From Lunularia cruciata (taxonomy: Eukaryota > Streptophyta > Marchantiopsida > Lunulariales > Lunulariaceae), in contig OX419758.1 of assembly GCA_948567375.1 (NCBI GenBank), positions 3,353,001 through 3,417,000 on the forward strand: 64,000 nt of DNA, read 5' to 3'. This document shows positions 11,674-23,012 of this stretch, one piece after another (the stretch's first letter is position 1; each line of letters begins with the position of its first letter). Under the pieces are notes generated by a model that saw nothing but the letters and a program-made list of their open reading frames with translations, ran no database searches and was not told where the DNA came from. The position numbers and the translations under genes are program-made.

Positions 11674-11686
11674 TTGGTATCAGAGC
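11674..11686 (+). other. Primer-binding site of element C (tRNA-Met)
   Basis: TTGGTATCAGAGC follows the 5' LTR immediately. TGGTATCAGAGC is the classic plant PBS complementary to the 3' end of initiator tRNA-Met. Confidence 0.9.
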
Positions 11687-11944
11687 AGGAATGGGATAGA
11701 TGGAATTTATGGACCACCAAATCCACTTCCACCAAACCATTGGGATTTTTGTATCCAAATAATACCCAAGCATCATTTCACACAATTCATCACCTCGCAG
11801 TTTGGACAAGATTTTATGCATATGATCACCATATCTGAGGAACCCTTGGTGCTTCCGGTTGTAACTTATGGAGAACGGTGGATGTGTTGTTTCTATGTGT
11901 TAATAAATTAGATAGATTGGGAGTGGTGTGATAGAGTAGCAACC

Positions 11945-12605
11945 ATGGCTGCAATACGTGATGCTATCCTTGCTATGCAATAACAAATCTAGCACCTTAT
12001 TCAATTGTTGGATGAACGAGATCTTTGACAACAAGAGCATGTGGAGAGAGTACCAATTCAAGAAGGAGAAGATCGGATCAAATTCCCTAAATCCAAGATA
12101 TTTGAAGGCAAGAATCTTTTGGGTGCAATGGAGAATTTTGTGTTTGATTGTGAATGTTATTTTGAAGCGACCAATCTACAAGACAAACAAAAACAAACAA
12201 AAATAGATTCTCTTGGCTTCTAGCCAATTGGATGGAGTAGCAAAGCTATGGTGGAGATTCCAAATGGAGCAAGCAAAATGACAAATTGTTGCACCAATCT
12301 TGACATGGGCAGAGTTCAAGAGCGCAATAATTAGTTGGTTCCAAGCTATAAATACCACACGAGCTACACGGGATAAGTTGGTAGAGTTGAAATAGATTGA
12401 CTCTGTAAGAAGTTATATCACCCAGTTCCAAAACACCATCATGAAAATTCTAAATATATTAGGAGATGAAGCTATGGATCGATTTGTGAGGGGCTTGAAG
12501 GTGAGAACCAAATTAGAGGTAACCATGCAAGAGCCACAACACTTGGAGGAAGCCATGTGGTTGGCCGAACATTTTGATTCCTTGGTGGCAACAACTTGGT
12601 CTTGA
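11945..12605 (+). pseudogene. gag: gag of element C
   Basis: The first ATG after the leader (11945) opens a Retrotrans_gag-type domain. Readable blocks are FEGKNLLGAMENFVFDCECYF, then a segment with WAEFKSAIISWF, then MDRFVRGLKVRTKLEV. These are the usual gag helices of plant chromoviruses. Several in-frame stops and at least two frame changes break it. A degraded knuckle (CFYCRQLG) lies just downstream near 12750 without its last Cys in order. The product would form the virus-like particle. Confidence 0.72.
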
Positions 12606-12784
12606 CCTCGACCTCCACAGAGCCTACCAATACACTACACATAAGTGGAGGAGCCAACACCCATGGAGATTGATGTCATTCAACAAAGACCACTTGGCAT
12701 AGCAGATAGAGAGTAACTGCGACAAAATGGTGGACAAAATGGTGTTTTTATTGTCGCCAATTGGGGTGAACAATGTGATTATGT

Positions 12785-12964
12785 GAAGTTTGTTGAGAAG
12801 GTAGCCATAGAGCAAACCTTGAAGGAAGTGGAGTCCCAAGATAGGAAGTTTACCAAGAAGGCAACCATGGAGCAAGCTTGGAAGAGAGATGAGTCTCTAG
12901 AAGGGAAGTTTGTTAGTAAAGCAACCATAGAGCAAGCTTTGGCGGAAGATAAGTCTGTATATGC
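12785..12964 (+). repeat. Three 60-bp tandem repeats in element C coding frame
   Basis: The units are 12785-12844, 12845-12904 and 12905-12964, each beginning GAAGTTT. They are in frame with the following pol and encode three 20-residue repeats of pattern KF(V/T).KA(T/A).EQA. They occupy the place between gag and RT where a chromovirus normally carries its aspartic protease, for which I find no D-[ST]-G motif. Confidence 0.85.
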
Positions 12965-15925
12965 GGTGTGGATCAAGCCGATTGCACAAGAACAATCTGT
13001 GGAGGACCAAGAGCCTCATCAAGCAATGGTTGATTGGATAGTTAAGGAGTTTGCAAATGTGTTTCCGGATGATCTGCCAAAGGGATTACCCTCCGATTGA
13101 GATATGCCCTTCAAGATTGAGTTATTGCCAAGGAGTACTCTAGTGAGTAGACCGATCTATCAACTCTCACCAAAGGAGTTGGAGGAGTTATGAACAACAC
13201 TTACAGAGTTGTTGGAAAAGGACTTCATACAATGTAGTACCTCTCCTTGGGGAGCACCGGTACTATTTGTTCCAAAGAAGGATGGAGGACTTTGTTTTTG
13301 TATTGATTATCGTGGGCTCAATAAGCAAACTGTGAAGAATGCATGTCCCTTGCCTTGGATTGATGACTTGCTTGATCAACTAAGTGGAACACGCTACTTT
13401 TCCAAGTTGGATCTTTGTAACAACTATTGGCAAATTCCCATTGAGAGAGAGGATGTGCAAAAGACTACCTTTTGTACAAGGTATGGGCATTTTGAGTAGA
13501 GAGTTCTACCTTTTGGACTCACTAATGCTCATGTAGTCTTCATGGATCAGATGCATCGGGTGTTGGATGGACTATTGGATCAGTCAGTGGTGGTGTTCTT
13601 GGATGATATCTTAATTTATAGTAAGATAGAAGTAGAACATGTGAATCATGTGCAAGAAGTCCTATGACGACTACAACAATGGAAATTTTACTACAAGAAG
13701 TCAAAGTGTGTCTTTTGGTAGAAGGAGGTTACCTTCTTGGGTCATAAGATCTCATCAGAGGGGATCAAGATGGAAGAAGAGAAGATTAAGGCCATTACTG
13801 ATTGGTCTACCCCAAAGGATGTTGCACAAGTATGGGCATTCAATAGATTGGCCAATTTTTACCAACGGTTCATCCATTATTATGCTCATGTGGTTGCACC
13901 ATTGACTGATCTCTTGGGAAAGAACTTGAGCTTCTAGTGGACCACCAAGCATGAAGAAGCATTCTAGAAATTAAAGCATATGGTGTCTTCAAGACCCATT
14001 CTTCAACCATATGATCCTCAACTACCCTGTGTGGTTGATTTTGATGCTTCTAACTTTGCAATTGGAGCCGTGCTGCAACAAGAATTCCCCAAATGGACTC
14101 CATCCCATTGCCTTTGTGTCTTGCCAACTCAATATGGCTGAACAAAACTACTCTACTTGAGATCAAGAACAACTTGCAATGGTATATGCCACCAAGGTAT
14201 GGAGGCATTACCTCTTGGAGAAACAAGTGATCATGCAAATTGATCACAAACCATTGTTGCAAACCTTACACTTGGAAAACATGAAGAGTAGCATCATCGA
14301 TATGAGGAACAACTCCAATTGTATGATATCAAACTTGAGTACAAACCAGGTTGGTTCCATGTCATCCCTGATGCTTTATCACAATGACCTGATTTGAAGT
14401 CTCTTCCTCTCATCATAGCGGCAATTCAACAGTGTCAGTTGACTCCAAGGTCCAAAACAAGTTTCAATCAGCTCAACACCAAGATCCCTTCTTCCAAATG
14501 GTACATGGTTGCCTTACGGCATGTGATAAGGAGTACAACACCTTCTCTATCAAGGAGGGCCTTTTATTCCATGAAGACCGGATCTATGTTCTAGCTAAAG
14601 GTGATCTTTGACTTGTGCGCCTTCAAAAAGCCCATGATTTACCCATCGTGGGTCACATGGGTGTGGACAAGACCTTGAGTACCCTCCAACATCAATGGTG
14701 GTGGCCCAACATGACACAAGATGTTCAAGAATTTGTCTAATCGTGTGAGAGCTACCAACGTAACAAGGCCAACAACCAGAAGCCGAGTGGACTCCTTCAA
14801 CCACTTGCCGTTCCATCCGCTCACTTGGAGCATGTGAGCTTGGATCTCATCACATCCTTGCCAAAGACAAAACAAGGACACACCGCAATCGTGGTGTTTG
14901 TGGATAAGCTTAGTAAGCAAATCCACTTGGCACCAACCTGTGATACCGTGGATGCTCCAACCATAGTGCAAATCTACTTCAACAATGTCTTCAAGCATCA
15001 TAGGATGTCACATGTACTCATCTCCGACTATGATCCTTGATTTACCAAGAAGTTTTGGCAAGCACTCTTCTAGATACTCGGCACCAAGCTTGCTTTGTCT
15101 ATGGCCTATCATCCTCAAATTGATGGACAAACCAAATGTGCAAATCGTACATTGGAGGATATGTTGCAAGCCTTTGTCAATGTCCACCATATCAATTGGG
15201 ATGAATATCTTGCAGTTGTAGAATTTGCTTAAAACAATTCCAAACCGGCAAGCACTAGATTTTCTCTTTTCTTTCTCAATTTTGGCCAAGATCCGCTTGT
15301 TCCAGATTCTCTTCTTTCTCCCCCTCCATCTAAGGTTCCTCATACTTCCACCTTCTTGACCATTATATCCCAATCTCTCCAACAAGCTAAGTTTCACCTC
15401 CTTGTTGCTCAAAACTGCCAAAAACAATATGCGGACCACCATCGTCATGATCTCACCTTTGAAATCGGTGATAAAGTCATGCTATCCTCTAGTAACCTCC
15501 CTCTCCCAATTGATACCTAAGTTTGTAAACTTGCTCCTAATTGGATATGACTCTTTGATATCACCCAAATTGTCTCTCTTGTTGCTTATCGACTTGCCTT
15601 GCCTTGCCTTGTCACATGTGTATCCATCTTGTCTTTCATGTTTCCAAGTTGAAACCTTTTGTTCCTAACCCCTCTTCCTTTTCTTCTTGAGTCCAACCTC
15701 CCCCTCATCCTGTCCCTATCAATGATCATGAAAGTTGATCGTATCCTCGCACATCACCATATTTGACGAGGTTGTCACCAACATACAGAGTATAAGGTCC
15801 TTTGGAAAGGGTATCCCCTTCATGATGCCACATGGGAACCTCTTTCTCACCTCCAGAATGTACAAACGGCCATCGAGGAATTTGAAGCTTCACTGGCAAC
15901 GAGGACGTCACTAACTAGCAGCGGG
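12965..15925 (+). pseudogene. pol: pol of element C (RT-RNase H-integrase-chromodomain)
   Basis: RT begins with a block ending FANVFPDDLP and continues through [25 protein letters not shown] and the active site FLDDILIYS (about 13597-13623). RNase H starts at VDFDASNFAIGAVLQ (about 14035). The integrase zinc finger reads VGHMGVDKTL...SCESYQ, with the last Cys changed to Tyr. The core aspartates are present (SLDLIT and ISDYDP), but the expected glutamate after GQT is Lys. A chromodomain closes the protein (YKVLWKGYPLHDATWEP, about 15790-15845). There are many stops. The chromodomain places the element among chromoviruses, which target heterochromatin. Confidence 0.9.
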
Positions 15926-15931
15926 GGAATA

Positions 15932-16371
15932 TGTAACAATATGGAGTTTAGCAACAAAGTTAGTCAAGCTTACGAAGTAGCACATAAGACAAATTAGCCT
16001 AGAATATTCCAAAAGTATCTAGGAAGCTTCTTGGGAAGCTTCCCGACTAGCTTAGCTTGCACCTCAAGTAAGTAGCTTCTAGAAGGAAACTTCTAGAAGG
16101 AAGCTTCTAGAAGCTTCCAACTAGCTTAGCTTGCATGCCAAGTAGGTGCCTTTTAGAAGGAAGCTTCTTGAGAAGCTTCCTAGTTAACTTGGCTTGCACT
16201 CTAAGAAAGCGACTCGAGGAAACTTCTTGAGAAGCTTCTCAAGGGCCTTGTATGCTACCTATAAATACCAAAGCCAAAGCTCATGCTAGGCATTTGGAGT
16301 TCTCCCTCATTCAAGTGTCCCACTGTGAATTTCCATTCTCCTTTTTCTCTCCTTGGATTTGGTCTTTTACA
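15932..16371 (+). repeat. 3' LTR of element C
   Basis: TGTAACAATATGG...TTTTACA, directly after the purine tract. It is collinear with the 5' LTR apart from scattered substitutions and one extra short GAA/TTC unit near 16081-16096. Confidence 0.93.
16077..16117 (+). promoter_or_regulatory. Expanded heat-shock-element-like array in 3' LTR of C
   Basis: GAAACTTCTAGAA at 16086-16098 gives three contiguous GAA/TTC units. GAAGCTTCTAGAAGCTTC at 16100-16117 gives four more. This is one repeat unit more than in the 5' LTR. The TATA box follows at 16259. Confidence 0.6.
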
Positions 16372-16623
16372 ATCCCAATCAAGATTGTTTGGAAAGATTT
16401 GATAAAGTTATGATTAAGGAGTGCTAATTTGTGACAAGATTGCAAGTCAATGCTTGTTACTCTCTTTTGGATGTGGTTTCTACCTGAGAGATTAAAGAAG
16501 AACTCAAGAAGAACTACATTGTGACATTTGACTTCATATTTGGACATTTCTGACCAATATCTTTGTGAGAACAAACCTTACTTACCTGATTATCGCAAAA
16601 GTGATATTTGCTTAGTTGTCACA

Positions 16624-17106
16624 TCTATGGATGATAAGCCATGGACATGGCCAATTTAGTTTTGAAGAAACCAAAGTGTGTTCTCCAAAAAAAATTGGTA
16701 AATTGAGTGCTTCTATCAGTGATGAGCACTCAAGACAACCATGGTGAGAAAATACTACATCTAAGTACAATTGATATAATTGTGGAGTAGTCACATCCTT
16801 GATGGTGGGACATATATGAGTCATTTTGTTGAGTTGGTCAACAAAGACTACGATGGAGTAAAACTCTAAGGGAGTCTTAGGGAATTCAGAAACCACATCC
16901 ATGCTTACATGTTCCTAAAATTGTGTAGGAGTAGGAAGGGGTTGAATAACTCCAACAAGAGCTTGATTAAAAGCTTTATTTTGTTGATAGAGTAGGCAAA
17001 TTTGAATGTGCTCCATCACATCATTGCTCATCTTGGGCCAATAGTAATGGCATTTGGTTGCATCCAAGGTCTTGTCCACTCCAACTTGATTGACTTATGA
17101 GTTGGC
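16624..17106 (-). pseudogene. pol: Integrase core and zinc-finger part of F2
   Basis: Antisense reading gives an integrase block with DVVSEFPKTPLEF, the VVFVDQLNKMTH strand and the zinc-finger helix region (HYYWPKM-like, near 17040). It is colinear with F at about 52100-52560. It is bounded on the left by LTR B2 and on the right by the A-family solo LTR. The frame is broken. Confidence 0.78.
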
Positions 17107-19161
17107 TTGTCTCTCATTCAAGATGAACCTTTGATGGCTATTATAGTGATGCACCATGGACTAATAAGGCAAGGAACCCCCAACTCCATCATACTTCTCC
17201 AAGGCTAACACTCCAAGACTCAAACCATTACTCACTAGAGAAAACACCATTTCAATGCTGGCTGCAAGAGCGATACCAAATCAAGGCAAACTCTGAATAA
17301 TAGATAGGACTCCCTATTAATAGGGAGTAAGGGTCAACCAGTGAGACAGTGGGAGATAAGCTTTATTGTCAAGATGGGAACAGCCCAGATCTTTAGCTAA
17401 GGCCCCTAAATGACCGCTAAGTGGTAAAGGAGGTAGGAGTGCAAAGACAGCCTGGAGGTTTGCCTAGAAGTAGCCACCCTTGAAAGAGTGCATAATACCT
17501 CACTGATCAAGTGCTCTTGCACCAAAGATGAATGGGACTAAGCGGTCTGCCAAAGCTGTGGGATGTCAAAATACATTGGTAGGGGAGCATTCTAGCTTAG
17601 GGAGAAGCATCAGTGTGAGCAGGTGGATGAAGTGGAAGCGAGAATGTCAGCTTGAGTAACGCAAAGATTGGTGAGAATCCAATGCCCCAAAAACCTAAGG
17701 GTACTTCCGCAAGGTTCGTCCACGAAGGGTGAGTCAGGGCCTAAGATCAGGCCAAAAGACATAGTCAATGGACAACATGCAAATATTCCTGTACTACCCT
17801 TTGTTGGTCCCAAGGGACGAAGGAGGCTAGGTTAGCCAAAAGATAGTTATCGGTTCAAGGACACAAGGTGAATTTGCTTGAAATTTTCAGGGGTAATAAA
17901 GAGGTAGCAAAAATACCTCCAGCCAAAGTCCAAGTACTAAGCACTATGGTGTTGAAGTAATTAATGCCACACTCCCAAGAAAAGCTTGAAAGACCTTAAA
18001 CAAGTGGGTACGTATACCCAAAACCGACACAGGTAAGTAGGTAGAGAATACGTAGGAGCACGAGATACTCTTCTCTAAGGAACACGGAAAAATAGCCCCG
18101 TAACTTCAAGAGAAGGGGTGCTTCTCTAAAAGGAGGTCGTAGTGACCAGGCCTAAGCAATTGTTTACCAAAAACACAGGTCTCCGCAAAGTTGTAAGACC
18201 ATGTATGGGGCTCATGCCTACCCAATGCCGGAAGGTTAAGGGACTTGGTGACCTGATGACATGGAAGCCAGCAACTGAAGCCCAGGTAAATGGCAGCCAT
18301 TACTATAATGGTCCTAAGGTAGCAAAATTCCTTGTCGGGTAAGTTCCAACCCGCATGAAAGGCATAACAATCTAGGCACTATCTCAGAGAGACTTGGTGA
18401 AATAGACATGTCTGTGAAGATGCGGACTACTTGCACATGGATAGAAAGACCCTATGAAGCTTTATTGTTCCTTGGGATTGGTTTTGGGTTTTTCATGTGT
18501 AGCTTAGGTGGAAGGCAAAGAAGGCTCCTTCTGGGGGGCTAGAGCCATCAGTGAAATACCACTCTAGAAGAGCTAGAATTCTAACCTTGTGTTAAAATTG
18601 ACAGGCCAAGGGATAGTAATCAATGAGAGAGAGATTGTTGCAAATGAAAGGATGATGAGTACCTCCTCACCCCTAGTTTATGTACTTGTGAAATAATTAC
18701 GCACCAAAGTTACTAATTACTAGAGTAACTCAAGTTACTAGACTAAAAGTCAAATAAAGTCAAAAAGCCAAAAGAATATCTGTACTCATGAATATTCTCC
18801 TAAGAATGTGGTCTTATCTTGACCCAACTACTAAGTCAAGGATTCCTTCACATGGGCTATTCTTGGATTATAGAAGAATCTAAAAAAAAAATACTTGTGG
18901 GTCCAAGAGTTCTCAACTCTTTCCTCAAAGCCAAACACCTAAGAATTATACCAAGTTAACATACTAGAATCCAAAATAATGGTGCTCATCTTTTCTACTT
19001 CCTCTAAAGTAAGGTCCCCTCTATCTTAGCTATGACTAAATTTATCTAATCATGACTAATGTAGAATCATCTTTTATCTCTATGTAAATTATATCTCTTA
19101 AGTACTTATAATACCAAACTAAACATCACAATAGCACATACATGCATAAATGGGTATTACA
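17107..19161 (-). repeat. Antisense solo LTR of family A, interrupted by plastid DNA
   Basis: Read antisense it starts TGTAATACCC at 19161 and ends ACTCATA at 17107, matching the LTR at 2832-3523 end to end once about 1.37 kb of plastid DNA is removed. F2 integrase resumes on both sides, so it is a solo LTR formed by LTR-LTR recombination after insertion. The flanks AGATA and AGTCA (antisense reading) may be a decayed 5-bp duplication, with only three of five bases equal. Confidence 0.85.
17243..18617 (+). rRNA. rrn23: Nuclear plastid DNA insert: partial 23S rRNA gene, non-functional
   Basis: Long unmistakable plastid 23S blocks occur in gene order. Examples are GCTAAGGCCCCTAAATGACC, AGCCACCCTTGAAAGAGTGC, CCAATGCCCCAAAAACCTAA, GGTTCGTCCACGAAGGGTGA, TCCTTGTCGGGTAAGTTCC and AGACCCTATGAAGCTTTA. 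It covers roughly the middle half of the gene (about E. coli 1000 to 2430 by recalled landmarks); both ends are missing. Many sites that are CpG in the plastid gene are TpG or CpA here, the mark of nuclear methylation decay. It is not a working rRNA. Mitochondrial 26S fits less well. Confidence 0.93.
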
Positions 19162-21299
19162 TATCTACAATGGTAGAATCATGACATTCTATTAGGATAG
19201 TGGTTCTAATATTTGTGTCATCCGGGATCCATAACCTATCATCATGAAAAGCAAGTCTTTGGGTACCGGTGATGCATTTGGATGATTGAGCTCCTACAAT
19301 CTATTGGATCAATTTTTGTAGCAACAAGAATCCTCAACCATTCAAGGTTCATCTTGACCTCTACCACCAGATTGTTTGCCATAAAAATTTGGGTAAATGC
19401 ATATGCAAGTTGCTTCTTGCCTTCCACATATGTAATTATCATATTGAACCTTTGTCTCCACTACACTCACCCAAATTGTCAATGAGATAGATCTTTCTAT
19501 GTCTCCAGGTAGATTAGAAGTTTGTGTTCTATCTCCATTATAAATGCTTCCTTGCCAAGATAATGCTTCCAATGCTTGATTGCAAGGACAATGGCCATCT
19601 TCTCTTGTTGAGTGGTTTGATATTTGCATTTTGCAAGTAAGAGCTTTCAAAAGAATATGCAATTGGGTGCCATCTATCATGCCAATCTTGTTGTAGGATT
19701 GGTCCTATTGCTACATTTGATGAATTTGTAGCAAACTTGATTGGATGTTTTGGATCATACTATTTTAGGATTGGTGCATGTAGTAATGCATCTTTCAATT
19801 CTTGAAAAGCCAATTCTTGTAGATTTCTCTACATCTACTTCTTCCCCTTGCCAAGTAGTGCCTTTAGAGGTTGTGCAACCTTGGAGAAGTCCTTGATAGT
19901 TTGATGATAGAACCTTGTCAATCCCAAGAAACTCTTGAGTTAAGTTTGATCTTCTGAAGTGCTCCACTTTGAATGACCTCTATTTTATTTTTTAACACTT
20001 GGATACCTTTTTCATTTACTTTATGTCCCAAGTAGTCTACTTCAGACTTGCCAAGCTTGCTCTTTGAGATTTTGGCATACAATTGATTTTTGTCATAGAA
20101 TCCAAAGGACTTCTCACAAATATTGCTTGTGTTCCATCACTGTCCTACTATAGTCAAGGATGTCATTTAGGAAAATGATAATATCTTTATCCAAGTATGG
20201 ATAAATATGTCATTCATCAAACTCATGAAAGTGATTGGTATGTTGGTGAGGCTAAATGGCATCATTACGTACTCAAAGTGACCTTTCTTCATTTAAAAGG
20301 TAGTTTTGTGGATGTCTTCCTCCACAATTCAGATTTGGTTGTAATTGCTCCATAGATCAAGTTTGGTGAAGTGTTTTGCCCATTGAGTTGACCAAATAGG
20401 TTATCCATGCAAGGTAAGGGGTACTTGTTCTTCACCATTTGTTGATTTAGGCCCCAATAGTCAATGCACATGCACATTGTATTGTCTTTTTTCTTCACAA
20501 ACAAGATAAGAGCTCCATATAGTGATACATTGGGTTGGATAAACATTTTTTGCAACATATCCTTGTTCTGAGCCTTACACTCCTCCAACTCAAGAGGTGA
20601 TAGATGATATACGGTCTTACAAGGAAGTGTCTTCCCAAGAATTATCTCAATTTTATGATCTACTCTCCTTTTTGGTGGTAATCTTGAGGGTATTTCATCC
20701 AAGAAAACATCTTGAAACTCATTGACCACATCTTTCAATTTCCCAAGAACTTGTCCATTGAGTTGTGCACTCTAGCCTTCTCTTATCATGCCCATGAAAC
20801 ATCTATTTGTCTTACAATTAGTTCTTGTCCCCATGACATAGAGAGGTAATTCTTGCTTGTGTGCTCTCTCTAACCCTAATGATCTTCCATTATTAATTTT
20901 TTACTACTTTCTTCCTCCTATTAACCATGGGTTATTATGCTCCATCCACAACATACCTAAGATTACATAATAACAAGCTAATTGTATCATGTGCCACCCA
21001 ATTGCTTCACGATACTCTCCTATAGAGAATGCTACCTTTCTAGGTAATGACTATATCTTCTTTGTCTGCCCATTAAGTAATTCTACTTCTTCATTCTCAG
21101 CCTTCTTTAGGTCCATCCCTGACCTTATTGCAATAGAGTGAGATAAGAAATTGTCTATTGCTCTAGGGTCTATCAATACTTTCACTTGATTGCCTTTTAA
21201 GACTCCATTTACAACAATCAATTGTAAGTTTATCTTCCTCAATCTTTGTGCACTTGTCATCTTCTTTCTCCCACTTTTTTGCTTCTCCATTGAGCTAGT
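19162..21299 (-). pseudogene. pol: F2 pol: protease, RT, RNase H
   Basis: Antisense order: protease region at 21290-21051 with VLIDPRAIDNFLS in place of the usual DSGA motif; RT from about 20738 ([36 protein letters not shown]) to about 19970; RNase H near 19680-19300. It is colinear with element F. Most frames are closed by stops within 100 codons. The segment continues into integrase across the solo LTR at 17107-19161. Confidence 0.83.
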
Positions 21300-22409
21300 A
21301 TGGCCGTGAGGTACATTTATTGGTGATCTTTGTTTCCCAATGTGATTTTTGCATCCTCCTCTTCAATTTTTCTCTCCATGTTGTTTGAAGATTGCCTATA
21401 TGGAGGCTGAGAGCCTCTAGATAAAGGAGCACATCAATTGACAACTAGGTACCCAACTTGGCAACAATTATAAGAACAATGTTGTTTTGCTCAAGTCCCT
21501 TCTCTTCATGGGACCCCATTTCTCCTTTCTTTGATCCATCCCCATTCTCCTTGGAATGGTCATGCTCCTTATTCTCAAAACCAAATGTTGCCCAATTCCA
21601 TAAGAACTTGGCTCACCAAAGTGTTGTGTTTCAGTTTGATAATGTTGAGTCAGGACTACACTTTTAGTTCCTCCAACTGCTCATGCTATTCTTTGAGCAC
21701 AAGCAATGGCTTCAAAAACCACATGAGGGTTTTGTGCCATTACTTCTGGCAATTCACTCTTTTAAGCCTTGTTTGAAATTGTCAAGAGCTTTTGCTAGAC
21801 TCATGTTGGTTATTGCAACCCATAGATCAAGGAATACCTCCATGTACTCTTGTACACTATTCTTTTGCTTCAACCCCATAGTCAGGTTTGGGCCATCTAC
21901 ATAGAATCCAAAAATTGGAAGTTCTTCAATAGCCCTTCTTGCATGGCTGTCCAAGTGATCTCTCTTTCTTTTTCCAACATTAATTGTTCCCAAGCATCAT
22001 ACCATGTGATTGTGTTATTGGTTAGGTACCCACATGCAAACATGCTTGCAAAATGATTGGTGATTTTAGTTGTGAACAATTGGAAGTATCAATTCATTCT
22101 TGAAATTCAATTCTCCACTACTCCCATGGAATGTTGTTTCTTGCAAGGCTTGATATTGCATGTCTTCTTCATCCATAGTAATAATGTGGCATCATTGTTG
22201 AGCAAGGTCAATTTCATTGGCATGAGTGACTCTCCATGTACTTTGGCCATTGGTATTGGATTTTGGAACAACTCTCCTTTGTGCATTGCTTGATCATTTT
22301 TGAAGGTACATACTTGATTTTGCAATGCTTTCATAGTCATCTTGATCTCCCAAAACTCATTAAACATCCCCTACATTCCTTGCATAAACTCTTGCAACTC
22401 TGGATCCAT
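21300..22409 (-). pseudogene. gag: gag of F2
   Basis: Antisense gag beginning at the ATG 22409-22407, the same position as the F gag start (MDP..LQE). Readable blocks include TLLLWMKKTCNIKPCKKQ and the LTNNTITWYDAWEQL helix. A decayed knuckle remains near 21430-21480, where F has a clean CCHC. Frames are broken. Confidence 0.72.
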
Positions 22410-23001
22410 GATTCCTACACACATCAACTACTTAATTGCTACTTCCTACCTCAATAGAGGATTCATACAATCACACAAGAAATAGCATGAAATATTGGGA
22501 CTATTGTTGGGATTTCAGAGGCTATCACTCATTGATAATATTCCTCATTGAAATTGCAGACTACAAATTACCTTAACATTACTTTTGGTTTAACCACATA
22601 AAAGATTTCTACTTGAGTATTGAAAGGAAGAAGATTTGGTATATTCAATCTATCACAACAGAATGTAAAGCATCAAATCTCACTCTATTTTGTAGATCAC
22701 CATTTACAAAATCATTGGGTTTGGTGAATTCATCACTATATCCATGAACTTTGCTCCAAAATGGAAAATGAGATATACTCTCACTTGCTCATGATGGATG
22801 TACATAATCTTGATGTGGAACAGATTCAAGAAAAAAAGTGGGGTGTTCAATATTGTGCTCCTAGAGCCTCTATCTCATCCTCTCTCTAACACACTCCTAA
22901 TCTATTGATTGCACTATGGTTTCTCTCCTCAAAATTACTCAGTCTCAATAGCCCATGGTCTTCCAAGAGGAGTGATCCACTCTCTTGGATTGAAACACTT
23001 A
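22410..23001 (-). other. Leader of F2 between PBS and gag
   Basis: Non-coding leader; no supported gene. No extra structure recognised. Confidence 0.45.
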
Positions 23002-23012
23002 CTTTGATACCA
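23002..23012 (-). other. Primer-binding site of F2 (tRNA-Met type)
   Basis: The antisense reading is TGGTATCAAAG, one or two changes from the tRNA-Met PBS, directly inside the 5' LTR. Confidence 0.7.

Larger units (their letters stand above)
11257..16371 (+). mobile_element. Structurally complete chromovirus C
   Basis: All structural parts are visible: 5' LTR, tRNA-Met PBS, gag, RT, RNase H, integrase, chromodomain, purine tract (GCGGGGGAATA, about 15921-15931) and 3' LTR. The element is flanked by ATCTC (11252-11256) and ATCCC (16372-16376), a 5-bp duplication with one transition. It sits in solo LTR B2. Coding regions hold many stops, largely TAG/TGA of the C-to-T or G-to-A type, so it cannot make its own proteins now. 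No protease motif was found. In its place are three 60-bp tandem repeats. Confidence 0.95.
9585..16623 (+). repeat. Solo LTR B2 (short subfamily), interrupted by element C
   Basis: The LTR segments are 9585-11256 and 16372-16623. It starts TGTGGTACCC and ends TTGTCACA, flanked by TCTAT on both sides (9580-9584 and 16624-16628). It is the same short form as B1 over its length, with ORF tail remnants near 10496-10708. Sequence runs smoothly across the C insertion when compared with B1. Element C therefore arrived after B2, which itself arrived after F2. Confidence 0.87.

Noticed and set aside
17243-18617. Functional rRNA gene, bacterial contamination or mitochondrial 26S
   Set aside because: Both ends are missing, CpG decay is extensive, the fragment is embedded in an LTR, and sequence blocks match plastid 23S better than mitochondrial 26S.
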